From JADFWK01 sp035527895 (GTDB lineage Bacteria > Desulfobacterota > DSM-4660 > Desulfatiglandales > B25-G16), in assembly GCA_035527895.1 (NCBI GenBank), contig DATKZQ010000143.1, positions 1 through 37,714 of the forward strand: 37,714 bases of DNA. Direction: 5' to 3'. The notes under the pieces are model-generated. The model ran no database searches. It saw only the letters and a program-made list of their open reading frames with translations, and had not been told where the DNA came from. Shown here piece after piece: positions 1 through 7,736 of the stretch. The position numbers were made by a program, and so were the translations under genes. Position 1 is the first letter of the stretch; every line of letters starts with the position of its first letter.

Positions 1-1716
1 GACAAAATACATGCTCCAGAGCCCATGCCACCATTAGATCTGATCTTTCAAGAGGCATGGCAGATCTCTCTTTCCCAATACACTACCAGGGTATTCTGCA
101 TCCCACCTGCCCAGGGGATAGCCCAGAGGATGGTCGGGCCATACATGTACATCTGTGCGATTGCGCCTCCTCCGGATGAGGTGATAGGCGAGAAGGCCCA
201 GTTGTTTGAGAAGCGGGTATTCTATGTATTTGAGCATTATGATGAGTTGTGGGATAAGTGGCTCACAAAATTCAAGGCCCTTGGTGAAGAGATGGAGGCG
301 ATTGAGGTTCCAAAAGAACTGCCCAAATTCGTTCCCGAAGACCAGGTACTGCCCGCGCCTACAGGCTGCTATGTATCATATGATCTTATTAGGGCATTTG
401 ATGAACTCGTTAATAAGATGTTCAAGGGATGGCAGTATCATTTTGAGATGCTCAACCTGACCTACCTTGCTTACCTCATGTTTGGCGATGTAACCAGGAA
501 ACTTTTTCCCGATATTAGTGAGAGCGCTATTGGCAAAATGGTGGCAGGGGCCTATGTATCCATGTTCCGACCCGAAGAAGAACTCTGCCAGCTATCCAGA
601 TTAGCCACCTCTTTAAGTGGTGTGGCAGATATCCTCAAGAGTGAAAAGACAGCGGAACAGAAGGTTACGGAGCTTGAAAAGTCAGAGGACGGGAAGAAGT
701 GGCTTGAGGCCCTTGATAAGGCCAAAGACCCGTGGTTCTATGTATCATGTGGAAGCGGGTGGTTCCATTATGAAGGGAGCTGGATCACTAACCTGGATAT
801 TCCATTTAGCTATATCAAGAGTTACGTGGAACGGCTGGAAAAAGGAGAAACGATCGAGAGGTCTCTGGATGAGGTTGAAAAGGAAAGAGATAAAACCGTT
901 GCCAAATATCGTGAATTGATACAGAGCGATGAAGACAGGGAATCCTTTGATGGCGCCTACAAAACCGTAAGGACCATTTACAGGTACGCCGAGGACCACC
1001 TTTTCTGGGTTGAGCACTGGTTCCATACCATATGGTTTTCCAAAATAAGGGAATTTGGAAATCTCCTGGTTGATAACGGCATGATAAATGAGGTGGACGA
1101 CATATTTATGTTCAACCGCTACGAAATACCCGAGCTTCTCACTGAGGTGGCCACCGGTTGGGCCCTGGGCGTGGATATTCCGCTGAGGGGCGACTATTAC
1201 AAGGCCAAGGCTGACAAGCGAAAGAAGATCCTCAAGGCGGCAGGTGAATGGAACCCGATCCCTGCCCTGGGTGTTCCACCCGAAGAAGTGGCAGAGCCCT
1301 TCACCATTATGCTGTGGGGCGTCACCACCGACAAAGTCCAGGAATGGCTCAAAGGCATGGGAGAGGGAGAAGTCAGGCCTGAGGATGTCTCTGAAATCAA
1401 GGGCTTTGCTTCTTCGGCAGGTGTTGTTGAAGGCCCGGCGCGTGTACTCAAGCTGCTCAAGGAGATTGTGGGCATTCAACCGGGAGAGATCCTGGTTTGC
1501 CCCACCACTAACCCCTCCTGGGCCCCTGTGTTTACCAAGATCAAGGGTGCGATTACTGATATCGGAGGGCTCACCAGCCATGCGGCCATCGTGTGCAGGG
1601 AATATGGTGTCCCGTCGGTTACGGGCACAGGAGTCGGCACCTCGGTAATTAAAACCGGGGATAAGATAAGATTGGATGGCGATCGCGGAATTGTAACCAT
1701 ACTGGAAAGGTGTTAA
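1..1716 (+). CDS. Phenylphosphate synthase-like subunit with PEP-utiliser phosphohistidine domain (5' end outside window)
   Basis: The protein resembles the large (PpsA-type) subunit of phenylphosphate synthase. That enzyme relays the beta-phosphate of ATP through a histidine to a phenol, the first step of anaerobic phenol breakdown. The C-terminal 110 residues form a PEP-utiliser mobile domain with the swivelling motif GGLTSHAAIVCREYGVPS; the phosphorylated His is about residue 519 counted from the Met at base 25. The rest is the long helical region typical of this subunit and has no ATP-grasp domain, which the next gene supplies. The frame is open from base 1 to the ATG at 25, and the residues before it (KIHAPEP) look coding, so the true start probably lies upstream; the characterised subunit is about 70 kDa. 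The neighbours (PpsB-like, UbiD, UbiX) support aromatic substrate activation. Alternatively it could phosphorylate another small molecule in a PEP-synthase-like reaction. The substrate is inferred. Confidence 0.75.
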   Translation, partial: DKIHAPEPMPPLDLIFQEAWQISLSQYTTRVFCIPPAQGIAQRMVGPYMYICAIAPPPDEVIGEKAQLFEKRVFYVFEHYDELWDKWLTKFKALGEEMEAIEVPKELPKFVPEDQVLPAPTGCYVSYDLIRAFDELVNKMFKGWQYHFEMLNLTYLAYLMFGDVTRKLFPDISESAIGKMVAGAYVSMFRPEEELCQLSRLATSLSGVADILKSEKTAEQKVTELEKSEDGKKWLEALDKAKDPWFYVSCGSGWFHYEGSWITNLDIPFSYIKSYVERLEKGETIERSLDEVEKERDKTVAKYRELIQSDEDRESFDGAYKTVRTIYRYAEDHLFWVEHWFHTIWFSKIREFGNLLVDNGMINEVDDIFMFNRYEIPELLTEVATGWALGVDIPLRGDYYKAKADKRKKILKAAGEWNPIPALGVPPEEVAEPFTIMLWGVTTDKVQEWLKGMGEGEVRPEDVSEIKGFASSAGVVEGPARVLKLLKEIVGIQPGEILVCPTTNPSWAPVFTKIKGAITDIGGLTSHAAIVCREYGVPSVTGTGVGTSVIKTGDKIRLDGDRGIVTILERC

Positions 1717-1793
1717 TAGCTGAATTGTTGGGAGGGTATGTGCCGTAGCACATGCCCTCCAAGCACAGCATTATAATCAGAGAGGTGTTTTCC

Positions 1794-2861
1794 ATGAAGT
1801 GGATATATCGTTTTGATGAGTTAGGCAAGGAGCATAACGATATAGTGGGGAAGAAGTGTGCTAATCTGGGAGAGATGACGAGAGCCGGGTTTCGAGTCCC
1901 CCCCGGGTTTGCGTTGACACTGGGAGCTTATGAAAGGTTTATGAAGGAGACCGGCGCTATTGAAGATATTCGCCGGTATCTGGCCACATTCAGCGCTGAT
2001 CCTGACAACCCTGAAGATATGCCAAAATATGACAAGGCGTCTGAAGAGATGAGGGGTATTTTAGAATCCAAAGAGATGCCTGAGGATATGGAGGATGTCA
2101 TCAGGCAGTATTACGATGGGGTTTGCAAAATGGCGGGCATTAGTGATGTTCCCGTGGCCACACGCTCAGCGGGACCGGCCAGCCACCCCGGGCAATACGA
2201 AACCTATCTCTGTATCAGCGGTAGTTCGGAGGTGATGAAGAACATCATCAGGGTGTGGTCGAGCACATTTAATCCACGCTCCATTATTGCCCGTGCTCGC
2301 CTGGGACTTTCCCTGGAATATGACCCCATTGGTGTGGCTGTGCTAAAGATGGTAAATGCCAGGTCAGCCGGCGTGATGTTCACACTTAACCCGGTCAGCG
2401 GAGACCCATCGGTGGCTGTAATTGAGGGGAACTGGGGCCTGGGTGAGAGCGTTGTGAGTGGTGCGGTTACCCCTGATGTGTGGACAGTGGATAAGGTTGT
2501 GCTTGAAATTGTAAAGACATCTGTATCCACTAAGCTCAAGGAATATCTATTGGATACAAAGACAGGCAAGACCATGTTGGTTGATCTTCCCCCTGAACGA
2601 CAAAATGTCCCTTGCCTGAGCAAAGAAGAGATATTGGAGTTGGTCAAGACAGGTATGAAAGTGGAAGAACACTGCGGGATAGCTCAAGATACGGAATGGG
2701 CTATAGATAATGACCTTCCCTTCCCGGAGAATGTATTTATGCTGCAATGCCGGCCAGAGCAAGTATGGAGTAAACGCAAGAAAGAATCAGTGCTGGGGAA
2801 GAAGAGCGGTTATGAGCTGCTGATGGCAAGGGCCATGCAACGGATAAAGATCCCAGGATAA
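1794..2861 (+). CDS. Phenylphosphate synthase-like subunit, PEP synthase ATP-grasp half
   Basis: This 355-residue protein matches the N-terminal ATP-binding half of PEP synthase and has no phosphohistidine domain, as in the PpsB subunit of phenylphosphate synthase. Visible motifs are the glycine-rich start (GKKCANLGEM), ATRSAGPASHPGQYETYL (equivalent to the RSSA...GQ..T segment), MFTLNPVSGD, GNWGLGESVVSG and the terminal DTEWAIDNDL...LQCRPEQVW. It should bind ATP and pass phosphate to the His of the preceding subunit. The ATG at 1794 is preferred because it has AGAGGTG just upstream and starts directly in the conserved KWIYRFDEL segment; an in-frame ATG at 1752 would add 14 unconserved residues. 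The gap to the upstream gene is 77 bp, consistent with an operon. The third, CBS-domain subunit of the known enzyme is not in the window. Confidence 0.78.
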   Translation: MKWIYRFDELGKEHNDIVGKKCANLGEMTRAGFRVPPGFALTLGAYERFMKETGAIEDIRRYLATFSADPDNPEDMPKYDKASEEMRGILESKEMPEDMEDVIRQYYDGVCKMAGISDVPVATRSAGPASHPGQYETYLCISGSSEVMKNIIRVWSSTFNPRSIIARARLGLSLEYDPIGVAVLKMVNARSAGVMFTLNPVSGDPSVAVIEGNWGLGESVVSGAVTPDVWTVDKVVLEIVKTSVSTKLKEYLLDTKTGKTMLVDLPPERQNVPCLSKEEILELVKTGMKVEEHCGIAQDTEWAIDNDLPFPENVFMLQCRPEQVWSKRKKESVLGKKSGYELLMARAMQRIKIPG

Positions 2862-2922
2862 AATTGCTTCGCAATTTTATAAAATCCCGCCTTCAGAGGT
2901 ACTACGCCGCTCTAAAAAAAGG

Positions 2923-3037
2923 GTAACCGTTCACAGATGCAGGGTTCACCGTTAAGGACTTACGAATTCCCGCTGGGGCGGGATTTAGATTTTCGGTGAA
3001 CCTTGGACCCTGAACCTCTGAACCCGTGAACGGTTAC
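2923..3037. repeat. Nested inverted repeat, MITE/REP-like, between ppsB-like and ubiD-like genes
   Basis: Outer arms GTAACCGTTCAC (2923-2934) and GTGAACGGTTAC (3026-3037) are perfect 12-base complements. Inner arms GGTTCACCG (2943-2951) and CGGTGAACC (2994-3002) also pair, and a central CCCGC...GCGGG stem lies near 2969-2982. The right arm also carries short direct repeats of TGAACC spaced about 10-12 bases apart. No ORF is associated with it. The element occupies most of the 273-bp gap. It could be a mobile miniature element or an intercistronic RNA structure that sets the ratio of upstream to downstream expression. Confidence 0.6.
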
Positions 3038-3134
3038 AAAAATGAAAGATTTCCTTTATTCTTCCCGCGGCGGCGGGATAGAAATACCGAGACGTTAAGA
3101 CATTAAATTACTGTTACACGGAGGTAATACTATA

Positions 3135-4535
3135 ATGAAAAGCATAAGAGATTTTATTGAACAGGCTGAAGCAGAGGGAATGCTGCACCGGATCAAGGCA
3201 GAGGTAGATTGGGACCTGGAACTATCCCATATCGCCAAGCTCAATGAGGAGAAACAGGGGCCGGCCCTCCTTTTTGAGAATGTAAAGGGCTATAATTCTC
3301 CAGTGCTCACCAGTGCCTGCACCACCACGGAAAGACTGTCGTTGATCATGGGTATGCCAAAGGATTCAACCTTAGTAGACCTTATGAGGCATTGGGTAGA
3401 AAAGGGAGAGACCAAGGTTCCCCCTAAATTAGTTGATACTGGCCCTTGCAAGGAAAACAAAATGATGGCCGGTGAGGTCGATCTTTTCAAGTTTCCCGTT
3501 CCCAAGTTCTTCCCCATGGATGGCGGGCGCTTTTTCGGAACAGCCCACTTCGTGGTCACTAAGGACCCGGAATCGGATTGGGTAAATGTGGGAACTTACA
3601 GACTACAACTCCTCGATAAGAACACACTGGGAACCCAGTTTATAAAAGGGAAGCACTCCGATATCATGCTCAAGAAATACCAGGCCATGGGCAAACCCAT
3701 GCCCGTGGCAGTTGTTGTGGGGTGTGACCCTCTCCTGTTCCTCATGGGCGCGGCTCGGTTGTCCGCCTTTGAATCCGAGTATGATCTTGCAGGCTCTATC
3801 CGTGGGGAGCCCATTGAAGTTGTTAAGTGCGAGACGAATGACCTGATTGTCCCGGCCACGGCTGAAATCGTAGTGGAAGGAGAAGTGGATGCTGATAAGT
3901 TTATGGAAGAAGGCCCTTTTGGCGAATACACGGGCTACTATTCAGGCGTAGGCACCGATCCCCGGAACTATATTAAGGTCAATTGCGTCACCCACAGAAA
4001 CAACCCCGTTTTTATGTCCACAACTGTGGGCCGGGCCGTTACGGACACACACATGACCATGGCCCTCACCTATGGCTCCACCCTGTGGCAGCAGCTTGTG
4101 GCCATGAAGATACCCGGTATAAAGGCTATCTATTGTCCACCCGAGGGATCGGGAAGATTCCTGGCCATCATCTCCGTGAAGCAGATGTATCCCGGGCACG
4201 CCGACCAGGTGCTTACTGCCGCTATCTCAACGGAGATGGGGGCCTATGGTCTTAAAACCGTCATTGTGGTGGATGAAGATATTGACCCCTGGGATATCTC
4301 CCGGGTCATGTACGCGTTGAGCTTCAGATTCCAGCCCAACAGGTCCCAGGTCATTAAGCGGGGTAGATCCACGCCGTTAGACCCTTCCCTTCCCATAAAC
4401 GCAAGGGAGATAACAGGCAGGCTGCTCTTAGATGCAACCATCCCCTATGATTGGAAAGAAAAGCCAATACCCATTGAGCTGGATCCGGAAATTGTCAAGA
4501 AAGTTGAGGCCAGGTGGTCTGAATTGGGGCTATAG
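3135..4535 (+). CDS. UbiD-family prenyl-FMN-dependent (de)carboxylase
   Basis: This is a 466-residue UbiD-type enzyme, which (de)carboxylates aromatic or unsaturated acids using prenylated FMN and Mn2+/K+. The catalytic set is visible: Arg156 in GTYRLQLLD and the two glutamates Glu259 and Glu264 in EGPFGEYTGYYSG, matching the Arg-Glu-Glu triad of Fdc1. Length is normal for the family. The start has a strong GGAGGT Shine-Dalgarno 10-12 bases upstream. Beside phenylphosphate-synthase-like genes the expected role is carboxylation of a phenylphosphate to a 4-hydroxybenzoate, or the reverse. Known phenylphosphate carboxylase uses two UbiD-like subunits plus small subunits; only one UbiD is seen here. 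The family is certain; substrate and direction are inferred. Confidence 0.88.
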   Translation: MKSIRDFIEQAEAEGMLHRIKAEVDWDLELSHIAKLNEEKQGPALLFENVKGYNSPVLTSACTTTERLSLIMGMPKDSTLVDLMRHWVEKGETKVPPKLVDTGPCKENKMMAGEVDLFKFPVPKFFPMDGGRFFGTAHFVVTKDPESDWVNVGTYRLQLLDKNTLGTQFIKGKHSDIMLKKYQAMGKPMPVAVVVGCDPLLFLMGAARLSAFESEYDLAGSIRGEPIEVVKCETNDLIVPATAEIVVEGEVDADKFMEEGPFGEYTGYYSGVGTDPRNYIKVNCVTHRNNPVFMSTTVGRAVTDTHMTMALTYGSTLWQQLVAMKIPGIKAIYCPPEGSGRFLAIISVKQMYPGHADQVLTAAISTEMGAYGLKTVIVVDEDIDPWDISRVMYALSFRFQPNRSQVIKRGRSTPLDPSLPINAREITGRLLLDATIPYDWKEKPIPIELDPEIVKKVEARWSELGL

Positions 4536-4597
4536 GACAGAAGACACCTTGATTGTTTAGGAATTTCCTTTTTTCATCCCCTCCCCCTCGCCGAATG

Positions 4598-4622
4598 CCC
4601 TCCGCCTGTGGGGCGGAAAGGG
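4598..4622. repeat. GC-rich hairpin in the ubiD-like/response regulator gap
   Basis: TCCGCC (4601-4606) and GGCGGA (4612-4617) form a short GC stem flanked by CCC and GGG that can extend it with a mismatch. There is no T-run after it, so it is not a convincing intrinsic terminator; it may be an intercistronic processing or mRNA stability element. The rest of the 130-bp gap holds only the AAAGGAG ribosome-binding site for the next gene. Confidence 0.35.
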
Positions 4623-4665
4623 AGAGGACAGGGTTGGGTGCTCAATTCAAAAAGGAGTTGTTATT

Positions 4666-5202
4666 ATGTCAGACGGCAATTTATTGGATGGCAAAAAGAT
4701 CCTCGTTGTGGATGATGAACCTGATGTATTAGCAGTATTGAAAGAGTTACTGTCGATGTGTGTTGTCATAACAGCTTCTACTTATGATGAAGCCAAAGAG
4801 CTGTTGGAATCCCAAGATTTTGATATCGCAATTTTGGACATCATGGGCGTTGACGGCTATGGACTGCTATACATTGCTAAACAGAGAGACATGACAGCCG
4901 TCATGTTGACAGCCCACGCATTTACTCCTGATAATCTCGTAAAATCTATCAAGGAAGGAGCCACTTCTTATTTACCCAAGGATGAAATAACGAATATTGC
5001 AGCCTTTTTGAATGATATATTAGAAGTTCAGGAAAAGGGAAAGAATCCTTGGGAGACTTGGCAGGAGAGGTTGCCTTCCTCTTATTTTGAAAAGAGATGG
5101 GGCGCTGCCTGGCAGGATACCGACAAGGAGTTTTGGGAAAGATTCAGGGCCAGTATTAGAGCCAGGAAGCCTCAATCCAAGAAAGCCAATTCGGTGAAAT
5201 AG
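4666..5202 (+). CDS. Orphan response regulator: receiver domain with a Trp-rich C-terminal tail
   Basis: The 178-residue protein has a CheY-like receiver domain (residues about 10-120). The acidic pocket is in VVDDEPD, the phosphoacceptor is Asp58 in AILDIMG, the switch Thr82 is in MLTAHA, and Lys105 is in LPKDE. There is no DNA-binding or enzymatic output domain. Instead a charged tail of about 55 residues carries WETWQ, YFEKRWGAAW and FWERF, probably helical and likely a partner-binding segment. No histidine kinase lies in the window. Its position inside the catabolic cluster suggests control of, or phosphorelay linked to, aromatic metabolism, possibly by protein-protein contact. The start is supported by AAAGGAG 9 bases upstream. 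The receiver call is secure; tail function is unknown. Confidence 0.85.
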   Translation: MSDGNLLDGKKILVVDDEPDVLAVLKELLSMCVVITASTYDEAKELLESQDFDIAILDIMGVDGYGLLYIAKQRDMTAVMLTAHAFTPDNLVKSIKEGATSYLPKDEITNIAAFLNDILEVQEKGKNPWETWQERLPSSYFEKRWGAAWQDTDKEFWERFRASIRARKPQSKKANSVK

Positions 5203-5300
5203 ATCCAGAAAGTGAACTCGAGGTGTTTGCCTATCTCTTCTATCAATAGCATGAAGCCAACCTGACTTTGCTTTGAAGCTAGATTCATAATCTGATCCAT
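5172..5300 (-). CDS. Possible 42-residue small protein, divergent to the 27-residue ORF
   Basis: An ATG at 5300 (minus strand) is preceded by a consensus AGGAGG with 7-base spacing and opens a 42-codon ORF beginning MDQIMNLASKQ. It is rich in hydrophobic and aromatic residues in its second half (FTFWIYFTELAF), and it overlaps the last 31 bases of the response regulator gene tail to tail. No family is recognised. It may be a small membrane-associated peptide, the start of a gene whose remainder was lost, or a chance ORF whose Shine-Dalgarno is simply one arm of the adjacent inverted repeat. Confidence 0.3.
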   Translation of the reverse strand: MDQIMNLASKQSQVGFMLLIEEIGKHLEFTFWIYFTELAFLD

Positions 5301-5302
5301 AG

Positions 5303-5353
5303 GAATACCTCCTCATAATATGAAAAAATGATATTACGCGTCGGGAGGTATTC
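5303..5353. promoter_or_regulatory. Inverted repeat placing a Shine-Dalgarno on each strand
   Basis: GAATACCTCC (5303-5312) and GGAGGTATTC (5344-5353) are perfect 10-base complements separated by 31 AT-rich bases. Each arm, read outward, supplies a GGAGG immediately before an ATG: plus strand ATG 5355, minus strand ATG 5300. In a plus-strand transcript the first arm would pair with the GGAGG of the second and hide the ribosome site, so the repeat could act as a translation switch for the small leader ORF. Confidence 0.5.
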
Positions 5354-5354
5354 G

Positions 5355-5438
5355 ATGAAAGTCCCCAAGAGAGGAATCATTAAGTTTAAAAATGTAAGCA
5401 ATATAGAGCGCTTTACAAGTCTGCAGTTTGGAGGTTAG
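5355..5438 (+). CDS. Possible 27-residue leader peptide upstream of the Tm-1-like gene
   Basis: GGGAGG precedes the ATG at 5355 with suitable spacing, and the ORF encodes a basic peptide starting MKVPKRGIIKFKN and ending in QFGG. Its last codons and stop (GGAGGTTAG) contain the Shine-Dalgarno of the Tm-1-like gene, whose ATG is 2 bases past the stop, so translation of the two is probably coupled. No homologue is recognised. A leader/attenuator peptide is the simplest reading; a chance ORF is also possible. Confidence 0.4.
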   Translation: MKVPKRGIIKFKNVSNIERFTSLQFGG

Positions 5439-5440
5439 CC

Positions 5441-6697
5441 ATGGCAATTGCAATTATTGGCATGCTCGATGAAAGGGAGGAAGGCCTGGGTCTCTTAAAG
5501 GAACACATAGAGGGTAGAGGCCATAAGACAATCCTGATCGACATAAGTATCGGTACCGGTGCTATTCGGTCTCAACTCAAGGCGGATATCAGTTCCGATG
5601 AACTCGCTCAAGTCGGCGGAACAACCATAGACAAGATCATGGAGATGCTTGCCAAGGAGCGGGACAAGGCAACCTCGATTATGGCCGAAGGGCTGGGCAC
5701 GAAATTACTGGACCTTTATGACGGCACTGATTTGCAAGGGGTTATCGCTGTCGGTGGGATGACTGGGACCTTCATCACGCTCTCGGCGATGAAACGCTTG
5801 CCTTTTGGAGTGCCCAAGCTCTTGATCTCGAGCGTAGCGGCAATGCCCGCATACAGTAAGAGACTGGCCGAATACTTTGGCGTCAGGGACATAACCGTGA
5901 TGCACAGTGTGGTAGATACCGTCGGCCTAAACCCTCTGGTGAGAAACCTGATGGTGAATGGCGCTGGTGCCATATGCGGCATGGTGGAAGAATATGCGCC
6001 TCCTCAAAAGGAGGAAAAGCCCTCGATCGCTATTACCGAGTTCGGGTTCTGCGATAAGGGCGCCCACTACGTCAGGGAACTATTGGAAGATAATTATAAT
6101 ATCGTTTCCTTTCATGCCACTGGATTGGGCGAAAAGGCAGCGGGCGATCTGGTAGACCAAGGGTTGTTCGAGGCCTTTATTGACCTCGTTCCGGCCGGGT
6201 TCAGCGAATATCTCTTGGGCGGAAACCGGGCCGCCGGACCCGACCGATTGGATGCCGGGATCAGACAGGGAAAGCCCTATATCCTATCGCCATGCGGATT
6301 TGATATGATAAGTTGCGGTCCTATCCAGAGAAGGGATGAGGGTGACTCTCTATGGGTCTCCCGAAGGCTGGCTGATAGGAAACTCCTGGTTCAAGATGCC
6401 ATAAGGGTTCAGGCACGAACAAGCCCTGAAGAAATGCACACCATTGCTAGCGCGGTGGCTGAGAAACTCAATCAGCACCGGAACAAGAGGTTGGTGAAGT
6501 TCGTCATACCGAGCAAGGGTTTCTCATCGCTCAGCGTCGAAGGGGGTGCCCTTTACGACCCGATTTCTGACCAGGCCTTTATTGATGAATTCAGGAGGAA
6601 CCTGGATCCGGAGATCGAAATCATAGAGGTTGACACTCACATCAATACCTCTGAGTTTGCGCGGGCCGTTATAAATGCACTTGAGCGAACTCTTTGA
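5441..6697 (+). CDS. Tm-1-like ATP-binding domain protein (UPF0261 family)
   Basis: This 418-residue protein belongs to the UPF0261/Tm-1-like family, named after the N-terminal region of the tomato mosaic virus resistance protein Tm-1. The start MAIAIIGMLDEREEGL, the segment GVIAVGGMTGTFITLSAM (about residues 100-117) and PKLLISSVAAMPAYS are typical and build a nucleotide-binding alpha/beta fold. A second half from about residue 190 (SIAITEFGFCDKGAHYVRE) matches the family's C-terminal domain. The biochemical function is not established for bacterial members. Here the gene sits between the UbiD and UbiX parts of an aromatic cluster, so a role in handling the substrate or in (de)carboxylase maturation is a reasonable inference. 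The start is fixed by GGAGG 7 bases upstream. Length is complete and no lesions are seen. Confidence 0.85.
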   Translation: MAIAIIGMLDEREEGLGLLKEHIEGRGHKTILIDISIGTGAIRSQLKADISSDELAQVGGTTIDKIMEMLAKERDKATSIMAEGLGTKLLDLYDGTDLQGVIAVGGMTGTFITLSAMKRLPFGVPKLLISSVAAMPAYSKRLAEYFGVRDITVMHSVVDTVGLNPLVRNLMVNGAGAICGMVEEYAPPQKEEKPSIAITEFGFCDKGAHYVRELLEDNYNIVSFHATGLGEKAAGDLVDQGLFEAFIDLVPAGFSEYLLGGNRAAGPDRLDAGIRQGKPYILSPCGFDMISCGPIQRRDEGDSLWVSRRLADRKLLVQDAIRVQARTSPEEMHTIASAVAEKLNQHRNKRLVKFVIPSKGFSSLSVEGGALYDPISDQAFIDEFRRNLDPEIEIIEVDTHINTSEFARAVINALERTL

Positions 6698-6728
6698 GGC
6701 TCGGAAGACAGTTAACCAAGAGTAGATT

Positions 6729-7115
6729 TTGGAATTCAGGATTAAGACTAAAAAAGGGGCATATCGCTTAGAGGCGTTTGCCGTGGAGATCGGGCAGGAT
6801 CTGTTGGTAGCCATGTGGGGGGGTGAGCGGCCCCATATCGGTGCCGTTGCCGTGGCCCAACCACGACCGAGTTTAAGAGATGAAGGCATAGTAAGCGCCA
6901 CAGCTTCGGTTTTCTGCTATGTCGGCCATAAAGACGACCTGATAGCCAAAGAGTCGGCTGAGAGGATATCAGCTGCACTTGATAGAAATGTCACAGTAAC
7001 GGTGGGGATACACTGGGATGATATCGATGAAGCGGGAATCAGAACGATCATGGAGAATAGCCGTCAGTTGGTGAATATGATAATAGGGAAGGTGAGCGGG
7101 AGAGTGTTGAAATAA
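6729..7115 (+). CDS. LpdD-like prenylated-flavin chaperone for UbiD enzymes
   Basis: The 128-residue protein resembles LpdD, the small partner of lactobacillal gallate decarboxylase, whose family is described as a prenyl-FMN chaperone. Matching features are an early amphipathic strand (AYRLEAFAVEIGQDLLVAMW), GGERPHIGAVAVA, a central GHKDDLIAKESAERI and the strand TVTVGIHWDDI. An in-frame stop lies just upstream and no ATG precedes the conserved region, so the TTG at 6729 is the likely start; this rare start codon may keep expression low. It lies 31 bp after the Tm-1-like gene and 54 bp before ubiX, in the same operon as the UbiD enzyme it would serve. Assignment rests on motif similarity read by eye. 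Confidence 0.75.
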   Translation: MEFRIKTKKGAYRLEAFAVEIGQDLLVAMWGGERPHIGAVAVAQPRPSLRDEGIVSATASVFCYVGHKDDLIAKESAERISAALDRNVTVTVGIHWDDIDEAGIRTIMENSRQLVNMIIGKVSGRVLK

Positions 7116-7169
7116 TCGCGTAAGACAAACATATGCTGGAGTATGCATGGTGTGGAGGTGAGGTGACGA

Positions 7170-7736
7170 ATGAAAAATCGGATTATCATCGGTATCACGG
7201 GGGCGAGCGGTGTTATCTATGGCATCGAGATCTTGAGAGAGCTCAAGAAGAAGGACATTGAAGTTCATCTGATTATTTCAGAATCCGGCAAAAAAAACAT
7301 ATCCCTTGAAACGGATTATTCGGTCGGGGATGTAGAAGCCCTGGCAGATACGGTATATGACAACGACGATCTGGCTGCCCCTCCCGCGAGCGGTTCATTC
7401 TTAACGCAAGGGATGATCGTTGCTCCTTGTACCGTAAAGACATTGTCGGGTATTGCCAACTCCTATTCGGAGAGCCTCATCGTGCGGGCGGCAGATGTAT
7501 CGCTGAAAGAGAAGAGAAAACTGGTCTTACTAGTTCGTGAAACCCCGCTTCACAAGGGGCACCTTGACCTTATGACCAGGGCCGCTGACTTGGGGGCTCA
7601 TATACTCCCGCCAATACCCTCGTTTTACAACCACCCCAAGAGCATTGAGGACATTGTCCATCAGACCATCGGGAAGGCCTTTGATTATTTTGGGATCGAG
7701 CACAACCTTTTTGAACGATGGGGAGAGCAGAAATAG
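7170..7736 (+). CDS. ubiX: UbiX-type flavin prenyltransferase
   Basis: This 188-residue enzyme attaches a dimethylallyl group to FMN, producing the prenyl-FMN cofactor needed by UbiD enzymes. The family signature is clear: GITGASGVIYGIEIL at the N-terminus (flavin phosphate loop), EALADTVYDNDDLAAPPASGS, the SGIANSYSESLIVRAADV segment and LVLLVRETPLHKGHLDLM. Length is normal. GGAGGTGAGGTG precedes the ATG. It is the last intact gene of the aromatic cluster and presumably cofactor-loads the UbiD-like protein at 3135-4535, with the LpdD-like protein as go-between. Activity is expected from the family; pairing with this particular UbiD is inferred from gene order. Confidence 0.92.
   Translation: MKNRIIIGITGASGVIYGIEILRELKKKDIEVHLIISESGKKNISLETDYSVGDVEALADTVYDNDDLAAPPASGSFLTQGMIVAPCTVKTLSGIANSYSESLIVRAADVSLKEKRKLVLLVRETPLHKGHLDLMTRAADLGAHILPPIPSFYNHPKSIEDIVHQTIGKAFDYFGIEHNLFERWGEQK

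Noticed and set aside
745..1581. 278-codon minus-strand frame
   Set aside because: Shadow of the phenylphosphate-synthase-like gene, whose plus-strand frame carries clear family motifs.
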